Origin: Confluentibacter sediminis
Lineage (GTDB): Bacteria > Bacteroidota > Bacteroidia > Flavobacteriales > Flavobacteriaceae
NCBI RefSeq assembly: GCF_003258355.1
Contig: NZ_QKPO01000007.1
Coordinates: forward strand, 124,001-188,000
Length of the DNA stretch: 64,000 nt
Reading direction: 5' to 3'
Position numbers and translations under genes: made by a program. Shown one piece after another: positions 43,342 through 52,500 of this stretch (positions within the stretch are counted from its first letter, which is position 1; every line of letters begins with the position of its first letter). The notes beneath the pieces were generated by a model. That model was given only the letters and a program-made list of their open reading frames with translations. It was not told the origin of the DNA and ran no database searches.

Positions 43342-44294
43342 ATGAAAATAGTGGTTTTAGATGGGTTCACTTTAAATCCGGGCGACTTAACGTGGGATGG
43401 CCTAAAACAATTTGGTGATTTAAAAGTTTACGATCGTATGGATTTTAATTCCGAAAAAGTCATTGAAGCTATTGGTGAAGCCGAAGTGGTATTTACCAAC
43501 AAAGTGCCTCTGGAGAAAGAGATCCTTGACAAAGTTCCTAACCTTAAATACATAGGGGTTTTGGCAACTGGCTATAACATTATAGATATGGAAACCGCCA
43601 ATAAATTAAATGTTTTAGTTACAAATGTACCCGATTATAGCACCGCTTCTGTATCACAGTTTACAATGGGTCTATTGCTGGAAATGTGCCATCACATTGG
43701 CGATCATAACAGAGCGGTCAAAGAGGGAGAATGGACAAAATCATTGGACTTTTGCTTCTGGAATACACCACTTATGGAACTTGCGGGAAAAACGATGGGG
43801 ATTATTGGATTTGGACGTATAGGTCAGACTACAGCAAAATTGGCACAGGCTTTTGGTTTAACTATAATAGAAGTAAGGATTTTTCTTTGGAATCTGATAC
43901 CTGTAGGTACGTGGAACTGGAAGAATTATTTGAAAAATCAGATATTATAAGTTTACATTGTCCTTTGACTGAAAGCACAAAAGGCATCATCAATAAACAA
44001 AATATTTCCAAGATGAAAGACGAAGTGATGCTCATCAACACGTCTAGAGGTGGTTTAATTGTTGAAGAAGATTTAAAAAATGCTTTGAACTCCGGTAAAG
44101 TTGCGATGGCTGCGATGGATGTGGTGTCTTCCGAACCAATGCTTGAAAACAATCCATTACTAAAAGCGAAAAATTGCATCATCACACCTCATATTGCTTG
44201 GGCCACTAAGGAATCGCGAACGCGTATGATGGCTATTGTTACTAATAATCTGAAAGCCTATATAAACGGAACGCCCGTAAATGTTATAAAATAA
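43342..44294 (+). pseudogene. D-2-hydroxyacid dehydrogenase (glycerate dehydrogenase-like), frameshifted
   Basis: Two overlapping frames together encode one protein of about 315 residues. Frame 1 (43342-about 43869) gives the substrate-domain N-terminus MKIVVLDGFTLNPGDLTWDG and the NAD motif GIIGFGRIG. Frame 2 (from about 43868 to 44294) gives the rest: SRSKDFSLESD, LINTSRGGLI (catalytic Arg) and TPHIAWA (catalytic His). At the join, homologs read ...II-AYSRSK, whereas here ATAATA runs straight into GAAGTAAGG, as if about 10 bases were lost (43866-43871). Both catalytic residues would be lost from the frame-1 product. The remaining sequence is well conserved, so the event looks recent or is a local error. 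Confidence 0.85.
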
Positions 44295-44295
44295 A

Positions 44296-45441
44296 TTAAA
44301 GTGTTTTAAAAAAGGCTTTTATAAAGGACCAAGAAAATAAGGACCACATAATTTTAAGTTCTTCTGTAAAAGTAGATTCTTCATCTAAAAAGCGAAATAT
44401 AGTTTGTGTGGAATTTTTATCATAAAATTGTTGAAAAATCCATTCGCCTTTGTGATTTTCATCTTTTAAAACTTTCAAGAATACTTTGTCATAAAATTTA
44501 AACTTTCTTTTGAATAATTTATGTGAAGCATCTTTGTTTGCTTTCAAGTTCGTTAAAATTAAAGCAACCTTTTTTTCAGTATGCTTAAATGAATACCCTG
44601 TAGAGCCTTTTACCCAACCTCCACCAGTGCCAATTTTTGTGATGCCTTTGGTGTTGAAATCTTCAAATGGGAAATTCGTCATGGGGATTATACCTTTTTC
44701 GGTTTCAGTAATAGTATAAGTATCAATTTTAAGGAAATTTTTAATATATGTATTTATGAAATGGTCGTAAACAGTTTCATTCACGATGTTTTCCGTGAAA
44801 TAAGTGAACTCCACCAAAGCTTCGGTTTCAGAAAAAGGTAATACATAAGTAAAGGTAGTTTGTTCGCCATCCTTTAATCTATAATCCATCATAATGATAG
44901 AATCTTTATCAAAAGTGGGTGCCTTAGTTTTAATTATCCAGCCTTTGAAATGTTGTTTGATGCTAGTGTGTTTTGAAGCAGTTTTTAGGAAGGTTTCAGG
45001 GATTCGACTATCAAAAACATGCGAAGCTGTGTAAATATGTTTATCGGTTTTTACAAGCACATGGAAAGTTTCTTCCGTGTATTCAACGGTTTCTAAAATA
45101 AAATGAATGTTTTTGTGTTGGTTTAGCAGCGTTTTGGCATGGTTGTAAAAATCAATACCTCGAATGGTTTTATAGGTATAAGGTTGGAGATTTAATGCTA
45201 TTGTTTTCTTTGAGGTTTTTATTGTGGCACGAGACCATGATTTGTAAACAATACTATCCCATTGCGATGGAAGTTTTTCCCAAAAGCTCCATGTTTTGTC
45301 ATTGCTGTTTTTTTTAGAAGGATCAATTAAAGCGATTTTCTTGTCATTAAAAAAGGAATCGGACGCAAATTTTAGGGCTAGTTGTAAACCTGCCAAACCA
45401 TTTCCAATAATGATATAATCGAAATGGGTGTAGTTTGTCAT
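44296..45441 (-). CDS. crtY: Lycopene beta-cyclase
   Basis: This 381-residue CrtY-type cyclase converts lycopene to beta-carotene. The N-terminal dinucleotide motif is IIIGNGLAGLQLAL, followed by DPSKKNSNDKTWSFWE. The central FSETEALVEFTYF and the GTGGGWVKGSTGYSF segment are typical of the family. It is the last gene of the crt operon, ending 2 bp from the convergent dehydrogenase pseudogene. Confidence 0.94.
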   Translation of the reverse strand: MTNYTHFDYIIIGNGLAGLQLALKFASDSFFNDKKIALIDPSKKNSNDKTWSFWEKLPSQWDSIVYKSWSRATIKTSKKTIALNLQPYTYKTIRGIDFYNHAKTLLNQHKNIHFILETVEYTEETFHVLVKTDKHIYTASHVFDSRIPETFLKTASKHTSIKQHFKGWIIKTKAPTFDKDSIIMMDYRLKDGEQTTFTYVLPFSETEALVEFTYFTENIVNETVYDHFINTYIKNFLKIDTYTITETEKGIIPMTNFPFEDFNTKGITKIGTGGGWVKGSTGYSFKHTEKKVALILTNLKANKDASHKLFKRKFKFYDKVFLKVLKDENHKGEWIFQQFYDKNSTQTIFRFLDEESTFTEELKIMWSLFSWSFIKAFFKTL

Positions 45442-45458
45442 TCTAAAGTTAGAAAAAT

Positions 45459-45908
45459 CTATTTCTTGAAATATTTAAAAGGCACGAAAAGCATACCGAA
45501 GCATTCTCCATCTTCTTTTCCAATATGCTTATGGTGCATTTTGTGGGCACGCCTTACACCTTTCGCATACCAATTATTGGCATTTCTAAAGATTTTAAAG
45601 CGTTGATGAATAAAAATATCATGTACCATGAAATAGGAGAGACCATAAGCAAATATGCCTAAGCCTATCGGTAAACCAGGCCAAAAACTGGTGTGTTTCC
45701 ATAGTAAAAAGAAACCAATGCTTACTATGGCATAAAAAATAAAAAAAGCATCATTGCGTTCGAACCAACCGTCATGGTCTTTTTTGTGATGGTCTTTATG
45801 CAAGCTCCATAAAAAACCATGCATGATGTATTTATGGGTAAACCAAGCCATAAACTCCATAAAGCAATATGTTCCTAAAAAAATAAGTATCCAGAATATG
45901 GTTTGCAT
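45459..45908 (-). CDS. crtZ: Beta-carotene hydroxylase
   Basis: This 149-residue membrane di-iron hydroxylase adds 3-hydroxyl groups to beta-carotene, giving zeaxanthin. The histidine clusters are HKYIMH, HKDHHKKDH, HDIFIH and RRAHKMHHKH. It has several short hydrophobic segments. It lies 17 bp upstream of crtY and 14 bp downstream of crtB in the operon. Confidence 0.95.
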   Translation of the reverse strand: MQTIFWILIFLGTYCFMEFMAWFTHKYIMHGFLWSLHKDHHKKDHDGWFERNDAFFIFYAIVSIGFFLLWKHTSFWPGLPIGLGIFAYGLSYFMVHDIFIHQRFKIFRNANNWYAKGVRRAHKMHHKHIGKEDGECFGMLFVPFKYFKK

Positions 45909-45922
45909 TTTTGATTTATAAG

Positions 45923-46762
45923 TTACATTAAATTTAATTGATATTTTACATAACTACGCATTAAAAGTTCTACTTTTTTAGGATCTGAAACTCTAATCCT
46001 CGTATTTTTAATATGTAATGCTGGTGTTTTTTTTAATTTTTTCAATAACTGACTATAATATCTGTAGGCCATAAAAACACCAAATTTAGCTTCAATGGGC
46101 AATTTTTTTATGCCGCTTAGACCTTTTTCAAAATCGGATTCAATATCGTTTATAATATCTTGTTTCGAATTTTCATCTAAATTATTTAAATCTGCTTTTG
46201 GGAAATAGCTTCTGTTCAAATCGTCAAAATCTGCTTTTAAATCTCGTAAAAAATTAACTTTTTGAAATGCAGAACCCAAAGCCATTGCTGAATCCTTTAG
46301 TTCATTATACTTTTCATCGTTACCGTTTACAAATACCTTTAGACACATCAAACCAACCACGTCTGCAGATCCATAGATATAGGTTTTAAACTCTTCTTCA
46401 GTTAGATATTTTGATTTGTGTAAGTCCAATGTCATACTTTTCATAAAGGCATCGACTAAAGCCTTGTCGATATTGTATTTATGAAATGTATATTGAAACG
46501 AATTAAGAATGGGGTTTAAACTAATTTTATTTTTTAAAGCTTTTTCTAACTCAATTGAAAAATCATTGAATAAATTTTCTTTGTCATAATCGTGAAATGA
46601 ATCTACTATTTCATCTGCAAAACGGACAAAACCATAAATATTATAAATATCACTTCTAATGGATTTATATAACATTTTTGTAGCCAATGAAAAGGATGTG
46701 CTATAAGTTTTTGTTACCAGCTTGCTGCAATCATAAGAAACGGTGTCGAATAGTGTTTTCAT
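45923..46762 (-). CDS. crtB: Phytoene synthase
   Basis: CrtB condenses two GGPP molecules to phytoene. This 279-residue protein has both aspartate-rich motifs: FADEIVDSFHDYD (about 49-60) and NFLRDLKADFDDLNRSYFP (about 168-186). It overlaps crtI by 4 bp, so translation is coupled. Confidence 0.95.
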   Translation of the reverse strand: MKTLFDTVSYDCSKLVTKTYSTSFSLATKMLYKSIRSDIYNIYGFVRFADEIVDSFHDYDKENLFNDFSIELEKALKNKISLNPILNSFQYTFHKYNIDKALVDAFMKSMTLDLHKSKYLTEEEFKTYIYGSADVVGLMCLKVFVNGNDEKYNELKDSAMALGSAFQKVNFLRDLKADFDDLNRSYFPKADLNNLDENSKQDIINDIESDFEKGLSGIKKLPIEAKFGVFMAYRYYSQLLKKLKKTPALHIKNTRIRVSDPKKVELLMRSYVKYQLNLM

Positions 46763-48231
46763 AAGGTTTGATTATGATATTTTAATACTAAATCGGCTAC
46801 TAACTTTCCTGAAATTAAAGATGGAGGCACACCTGGACCAGGAACCGTTAATTGACCTGTAAAAAAGAGATTTTTTACTTTTTTACTTTTTAATTTGGGT
46901 CTTAAAAAGGCAGTTTGTGTTAATGTATTTGCCATTCCGTAGGCGTTTCCTTTATAAGAGTTATAATCTTTAATAAAGTCATTAATACAAAAGGACTCTT
47001 TAAATATAATATGATTTTTTGCTTTTTGCGATGTTAAAGTCTCAAAACGTGTTATTATTTTGTCAAAATATACGTCTCTAAGTTCTGGAGTATCATTTAA
47101 TCCTGGAGCTAACGGAATTAAAAAAATACCAGCTTCTTTGCCTTCAGGCGCAGCATGATTATCTGTTTTGCTGGGAAAGCTTGCGTAAAATAAAGGATTT
47201 TCCGGCCATTTTGGGTTATCGTAAATAGCTTCTGCATGGACATCAAAATCGACATCAAAAAACAGGGTATGATGATTTACATTGATTAATTTTTTATCAA
47301 ACCCAATATAAAAAAGTAGGGATGAAGGTGCGAATGTTTTTTTCTTCCAATAGTTTTCTGAATATTGCCTGTAAGTTTTATCTAAAAGCGTTTCGGTATG
47401 ATGGTAATCAGCACCACTAATGACAATGTCTGAATGATAGGTTTTTCCGTTTGAAATAATACCCTTTGATGTGCCGTTTTCGACAATAATTTTTTCTACG
47501 GATTCGTTGGTTTTTATGGTAATCCCCAGTTCTTCAGCTAAATTTTCAAGCGCCAAAACGACTTCATACATGCCTTTCTTTGGATGAAAGGTACCTAAAC
47601 CAAAATCGGCATAATTCATAAAATTATAAAATGATGGTGTGTCGCTTGGTTTTGCACCTAAAAAAAGTACCGGAAACTCAAGGATTTTTACCAATTTTTC
47701 ATTTTTAAATTCTTTTCTAACATCTTTTTGAATGTTGCTAAAGAATTGATTTAGTTTTTTAATAGTAGCAGGAGTCACTAATTCTAATGGAGACATTCCA
47801 GGATTGTAAACCAAATCCTTTATAGCGATATCGTAATTACTTTTTGCCTTTTCAATAAATGTCCTTAGTTTTTTAGAGCTTCCTTGTTCTTCTTTTTCAA
47901 AAGCAACAATTATTTTTTCTAAAGTGTCTTCAATAGTGATGTAATCATCCTTTCCGAAGTAAACACGGTATGCTGGATTCAGTTTTTCAAGTTGATAATA
48001 ATCTGAAGGGAATTTTCCAAAATCAGAAAAAAAGCGTTCAAAAACATCTGGCATCCAATACCATGTTGGGCCTATGTCAAAAGTAAACCCTTCTTTAATT
48101 AGTTGCCTGGCTCTTCCACCAATAGTTTTATTTTTTTCAAATAGGGTTACAGTATAGCCCTGTTTAGCTAAATAGCATGATGCCGCTAGAGAAGAAAAAC
48201 CTGAACCGATTATTATAACTGATTTTTTCAT
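46759..48231 (-). CDS. crtI: Phytoene desaturase
   Basis: CrtI desaturates phytoene to lycopene with FAD. The product from ATG 48231 starts MKKSVIIIGSGFSSLAASCYLAKQG, with the FAD motif right at the N-terminus. A longer reading from 48264 would add 11 residues and run into a palindromic promoter site, so it is not preferred. The 490 residues fit the family, and GQLTVPGPGVPPSLISGK is the C-terminal CrtI signature. It is the first crt structural gene, with its own promoter-like site upstream. Confidence 0.96.
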   Translation of the reverse strand: MKKSVIIIGSGFSSLAASCYLAKQGYTVTLFEKNKTIGGRARQLIKEGFTFDIGPTWYWMPDVFERFFSDFGKFPSDYYQLEKLNPAYRVYFGKDDYITIEDTLEKIIVAFEKEEQGSSKKLRTFIEKAKSNYDIAIKDLVYNPGMSPLELVTPATIKKLNQFFSNIQKDVRKEFKNEKLVKILEFPVLFLGAKPSDTPSFYNFMNYADFGLGTFHPKKGMYEVVLALENLAEELGITIKTNESVEKIIVENGTSKGIISNGKTYHSDIVISGADYHHTETLLDKTYRQYSENYWKKKTFAPSSLLFYIGFDKKLINVNHHTLFFDVDFDVHAEAIYDNPKWPENPLFYASFPSKTDNHAAPEGKEAGIFLIPLAPGLNDTPELRDVYFDKIITRFETLTSQKAKNHIIFKESFCINDFIKDYNSYKGNAYGMANTLTQTAFLRPKLKSKKVKNLFFTGQLTVPGPGVPPSLISGKLVADLVLKYHNQTL

Positions 48232-48232
48232 A

Positions 48233-48264
48233 TTGTTTAACAAATATAAAAAAAAGTTAAACAA
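48233..48264 (-). promoter_or_regulatory. Candidate operator/promoter of crtI: inverted repeat TTGTTTAAC-N14-GTTAAACAA
   Basis: Plus-strand TTGTTTAAC (48233-48241) and GTTAAACAA (48256-48264) are a perfect 9-bp inverted repeat separated by 14 bp. A minus-strand -7 element TATATTTG (complement at 48241-48248) lies between and partly in the arms. The site ends 2 bp before the crtI start. The same geometry recurs at the start of the adjacent regulator gene. Confidence 0.7.
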
Positions 48265-48275
48265 AAATAATTTAT

Positions 48276-49175
48276 TTATAAATCTTTAACTAAGTTTTCT
48301 ATAGAGTTAAATGTAGTGACTTTTTTAGGAAGAACTAAAGTTTCAAGATTTATAAGCTTATTGCCCAAAAGAAATAATTTGGTATTTTCTTTATGAAGAA
48401 GCAACAGATTAAATTTATTTATATAATCAGGAATATCTTCTGCTTCAGGAAATACCGTGAAATAGGATATGAATGTTATGTCCTTAAAAAATTCCAGCAA
48501 ATCTTTTAGACTTTCCATGGGTACACTTTCTCCTAAAAAAAGAGTATGATAGCCTTTGCTTCTTAATTGATAATTTATAAAGAGCAATCCGATGTCATGA
48601 ATTTCGTTTTCTGGTAAAAAAAGAACAAATGTTTTTGATGAGGGCTTAGGTTCAAGACTTTGTATCCTTTCAATATTTATTAATATTTTTTGTTTGATGT
48701 GTACAGACAAAAAATGTTCATGGGCAGGAGTAATGGTATTGGTTTGCCATAATAAACCAATCTCATTTAACAAAGGTAAAAACACTGTATAGAATATCTC
48801 GCTAAAAGATTTTGTTTCTATCAGTTGATTGTAGGTATTATAAAACGAAATTTGATCAAAATTCATCATAGCCATTTTTAAGGCATTGAGAGCATGATCT
48901 TCAATTTTAGACCTAGACGCTATTTCTCTAACCTTTGCAGGAATTTCATCTTCTGTTAAATTGGCAATTTTAGAAATTTTAATGCCGTGATTGTTTAGGT
49001 AAGAAATGTTTAATAGTTTTTGAAAACTCGCTAAACTATAATGTCTTATATTAGTATCGGTTCTATTTGGTTTAAGTAAATTATAGCGTTTTTCCCAGAT
49101 TCTAATCGTATGTGCTTTTATCCCTGTTAGATTTTCTAAATCTTTTATGCTAAAATTTACCTGGATATTGTTCAT
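48276..49175 (-). CDS. MerR-family B12-binding regulator, CarH/CarA-like
   Basis: This 299-residue protein has an N-terminal MerR helix-turn-helix (FSIKDLENLTGIKAHTIRIWEKRY, 8-31) and a four-helix cap (about 90-170) with the W-x9-EH motif (Trp143, Glu153, His154). A C-terminal Rossmann-like cobalamin domain carries ExHDIG (Glu191, His193, Gly196). In Thermus and Myxococcus, CarH-type proteins use these residues to bind adenosylcobalamin and repress carotenoid genes in the dark. It is followed by the crt operon on the same strand (44 bp to crtI), which makes that role very likely. The key His is present, so B12 binding is possible; light response is inferred. Confidence 0.88.
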   Translation of the reverse strand: MNNIQVNFSIKDLENLTGIKAHTIRIWEKRYNLLKPNRTDTNIRHYSLASFQKLLNISYLNNHGIKISKIANLTEDEIPAKVREIASRSKIEDHALNALKMAMMNFDQISFYNTYNQLIETKSFSEIFYTVFLPLLNEIGLLWQTNTITPAHEHFLSVHIKQKILINIERIQSLEPKPSSKTFVLFLPENEIHDIGLLFINYQLRSKGYHTLFLGESVPMESLKDLLEFFKDITFISYFTVFPEAEDIPDYINKFNLLLLHKENTKLFLLGNKLINLETLVLPKKVTTFNSIENLVKDL

Positions 49176-49199
49176 TTATACCTTATAACAGTTGAACAA
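49168..49199 (-). promoter_or_regulatory. Candidate autoregulatory operator at the CarH-like gene start
   Basis: Plus-strand GTTGAACAA (49191-49199) and TTGTTCATT (49168-49176) form TTGTTCAAC-N14-AATGAACAA on the minus strand, seven of nine positions paired. The inner half overlaps the start codon (49173-49175). Half-site sequence and 14-bp spacing match the crtI site. Confidence 0.65.
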
Positions 49200-49242
49200 T
49201 ATTAATTAAAATTAATTTAAGAAAAAATTGAATTTATGTAAG

Positions 49243-49327
49243 TGCGCACGAGAAGACTCGAACTTCCACATCCTAAACGGATACCAGCCCCTCAAGCTGG
49301 CGCGTCTACCAATTCCGCCACGTGCGC
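49243..49327 (-). tRNA. tRNA-Leu (anticodon GAG)
   Basis: On the minus strand the acceptor GCGCACG (from 49327) pairs with CGTGCGC (complement at 49244-49250), with A as discriminator. The D-arm GGAATTGGTAGACGC, the anticodon stem CCAGC-TTGAGGG-GCTGG with anticodon GAG, a long variable arm and the T-arm GTTCGAGTC all fit a type II leucine tRNA of 85 nt. CCA is not encoded. It reads CUC/CUU codons. Confidence 0.95.
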
Positions 49328-49515
49328 ATTAAGATTTCGGCAAAAATAGAAAAAGTTAATTAATTAAACTTGTTTTTTTATTTTTCACTTTAAAACACTA
49401 ATTTTTACTCTTGTAATATGATATTTGTCAAGATTGACATATAATAAATTGTCTATATTTATACTATATTGCAATATTAAAAACATCATTTAACTTAATT
49501 TTTATAATAATCATA

Positions 49516-52500
49516 ATGATCTTTAAATTGGAAAGAAAGCACTCGTTGTTAAGATTGGTTTTGTGGACTTTTATGTCTTTGGGGTTACATGTCTATTCGC
49601 AATCTGAGCGTACTAAGTTCATTCCTGTAGCACCTGAGGAGCTATCGAATTCATTAGTTAGATGTTTTCTTAAAGATAGTAAAGGGTACATGTGGTTCGG
49701 TACAAATGATGGACTGATACGCTATGATGGAGTTAATACTTATAATTATGTGCATGACCCAAAAAATAATAAAACAATATCCAATAATACAATAAATACC
49801 ATTATAGAAGATTCACAACATAAACTATGGATAGGAACTGCCCAAGGTCTTAGTAATTATAATAGGCAAACAGATAATTTTACAAACGTTGATTCAATAC
49901 CAACCAACAAAAATCACTTAAATAATGGTTATATTACAAGCTTAGCATTTGATGGGGAAGATAAACTATGGATAGGTACTTATGGTGGAGGTATTAATAT
50001 ATATGATCAGAAAAACTCCTTGTTTTTTTATTTAGGGGGTTTTGATATTCATAACAGTCCTCTTGCAAAAAACTATGCAACTTCCGTTTTATATGCAGAC
50101 GGACTTATTTGGTTTGGAACTAAAGGGGGCCTTGAGGTTTTTGACCCTAAAAAAAAAGCGGAAGTAACAGCTAAGCTTTTTACGGAAAGCTTACCAGATA
50201 AACAAATTACTCAATTAGTTCAGGATATTTATGGAAATATCTGGTTTTCAACATTAGGGGGAGATATAACTAAAATAAAAAAAAGCAATTCAAATTACTC
50301 ATTTGAAAAAATAATTTCTAAAGATTCTTCACCACAGGTGAGATGGAGTGAAATTTTAACGATGGCTACTGATGATAAAGGAAATATTTGGGTTGGTGGG
50401 CAAAACTCAGCGTTAAGTTATTTCAATACAAAGACTAAAAAAATTACTTATTTCGATAATAAATATAAAAATCCCCAAAGTATACAAACTAATTCTATAA
50501 GATCGGTTTTTGTTGATAAAAACGGACTTACATGGATAGGAACTTTTAATAAGGGGGCTTACCTAATAGATAAGAATGTGGGCAAGTTTGATTCTTATCA
50601 ATTAGGTGATTTTAAGCAAAGTGATCTTGAAGGTAAAGAAATAAGAGGATTTGTTGAAGACAAAAAAGGAGACATATGGATTGCTTGTGATGGCATTGGA
50701 GTTATTAAATTAGAATCTAAAACAAATGAATTAAAACGTTGTGATGACATTAACAGTAAACTGGAAACCAAATCTATTACAGCTATGACGTTTGATAAGC
50801 ATGGGGATATTTGGTTTGCCTCATGGGCTGATGGTATATATAAAGTTAATTTACAAACTAATAAAACTATTAAGTATTATTTGAAGTCTGGTGGATTTGG
50901 TGATAACAAAACATACTTTTTGTATGAAGATAAAGAGGGGACTATATGGGCAGGAAGCAATGGGAGCGGATTATTTTATTTTGATGATAAAAAGGAACAA
51001 TTTACACTTCTTACTGAAAAAGATAAGACCGATTATATAACTAAGACATCCTATGTTAGTTCAATGGTTGAAGATTCTGAGGGTGTTTTATGGGTGGGTA
51101 CGATGTATGGTTTATATAAATTGACAAGAACTGGAAAAGGTTCGTTCAATTACAAACTATATAGACAGGATGCAAAGTATGGAAATTTTAGCAGTAACAA
51201 TATACAATATATTTATGAGGATTCCTCAGCGAACATATGGTTTGCAACAACAGACAATGGTTTGATTTTAAAACCTAAAAACAGTAACGAATTCAAGATT
51301 TTTCAAAAGAAAGATGGATTGGTAAGTAATACTATTAGATCCATATTACAGGATTCGATTGGCAATATGTGGATTAGTAGTAATATGGGCATATCCAAGT
51401 TAGATCTTCAAACAAATAAATTTACAAATTATAATAAATCAGACGGTCTATCATCAAACAATTATAATTCAAGCTCAAGTATTGTAAGTAGCAAAGGAAA
51501 AATATTTTTTGGAAGCAATAATGGATTTAATGCATTTTATCCAGATAGTGTTCAAACTAATTTAGGGCGACCATTGGTCTATTTAACAGACCTAAAAATT
51601 AATAACAAGTCCATGGGCATTACGGATACAGGATCACCTCTAGATAAAGATATTAGCCTTACATCCAGTATAAAGCTTAATTACAATCAACGATCCTTTG
51701 CTATCGATTTTGTTGCCATTAATTATGGTGAGACCTCTCCTTATGAGTATTGTTATATGCTGGAAGGTTTTGATAAAACTTGGAATTGTGTCGGGGCCAA
51801 TCATACGGCGACATACACTAATATAGATCCAGGTGAATATGTGTTTTTGGTAAAAGCATCTAATTCAGACGGTATGTGGACCAATACTACAGAGCCTTTA
51901 AAAATTAAAATAAAGCAAATATGGTGGAAGACATGGTGGGCCATCTTCATCTATATTATTTTCATTGCTGGAATTATCTTTTTTCTTTTCAGGATACGTA
52001 TGGAGCGTGTTCGTATGAAGAACCAATTGATTATGGAGCGTTTAGCTCGTGAACAAGAACATGAACTAAGTGAATCAAAAACACAATTTTTTACCAATAT
52101 TTCACATGAATTTAGGACACCATTAAGCTTAATTTCCATGCCTTTAGAAAGCTTAAGTGCTATGGAGGGGTTGCCAACTAGCGTTAAAGAAAGAATAAGT
52201 TCAATTAGATCGAGTTCAGACAAAATGCTGCGTTTGGTTAACGAATTAATGGATTTTAATAAACTAGAAAATACCAAATTAAAACTTCAAATACAACAAG
52301 GTGAATTAGTTGAATTCATTACAAACATTGCAGGTACTTTTAATGATATTTCTAAAAAAAGAAATATTCATTTTGGGATTCACAGTATGGTAGGTTCGCT
52401 TCATGGGTGGTTCGATCATGATAAACTTGATAAAATATTGGTAAACATCCTTTCAAATGCTTTTAAGTTTACTTCAGACAAAGGGAAAATAAATATCATT

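Noticed and set aside
51951-52277. Open frame on the minus strand within the HTCS gene
   Set aside because: It is antisense to the membrane and histidine-kinase coding region with no start context or homology; an overlapping shadow frame.
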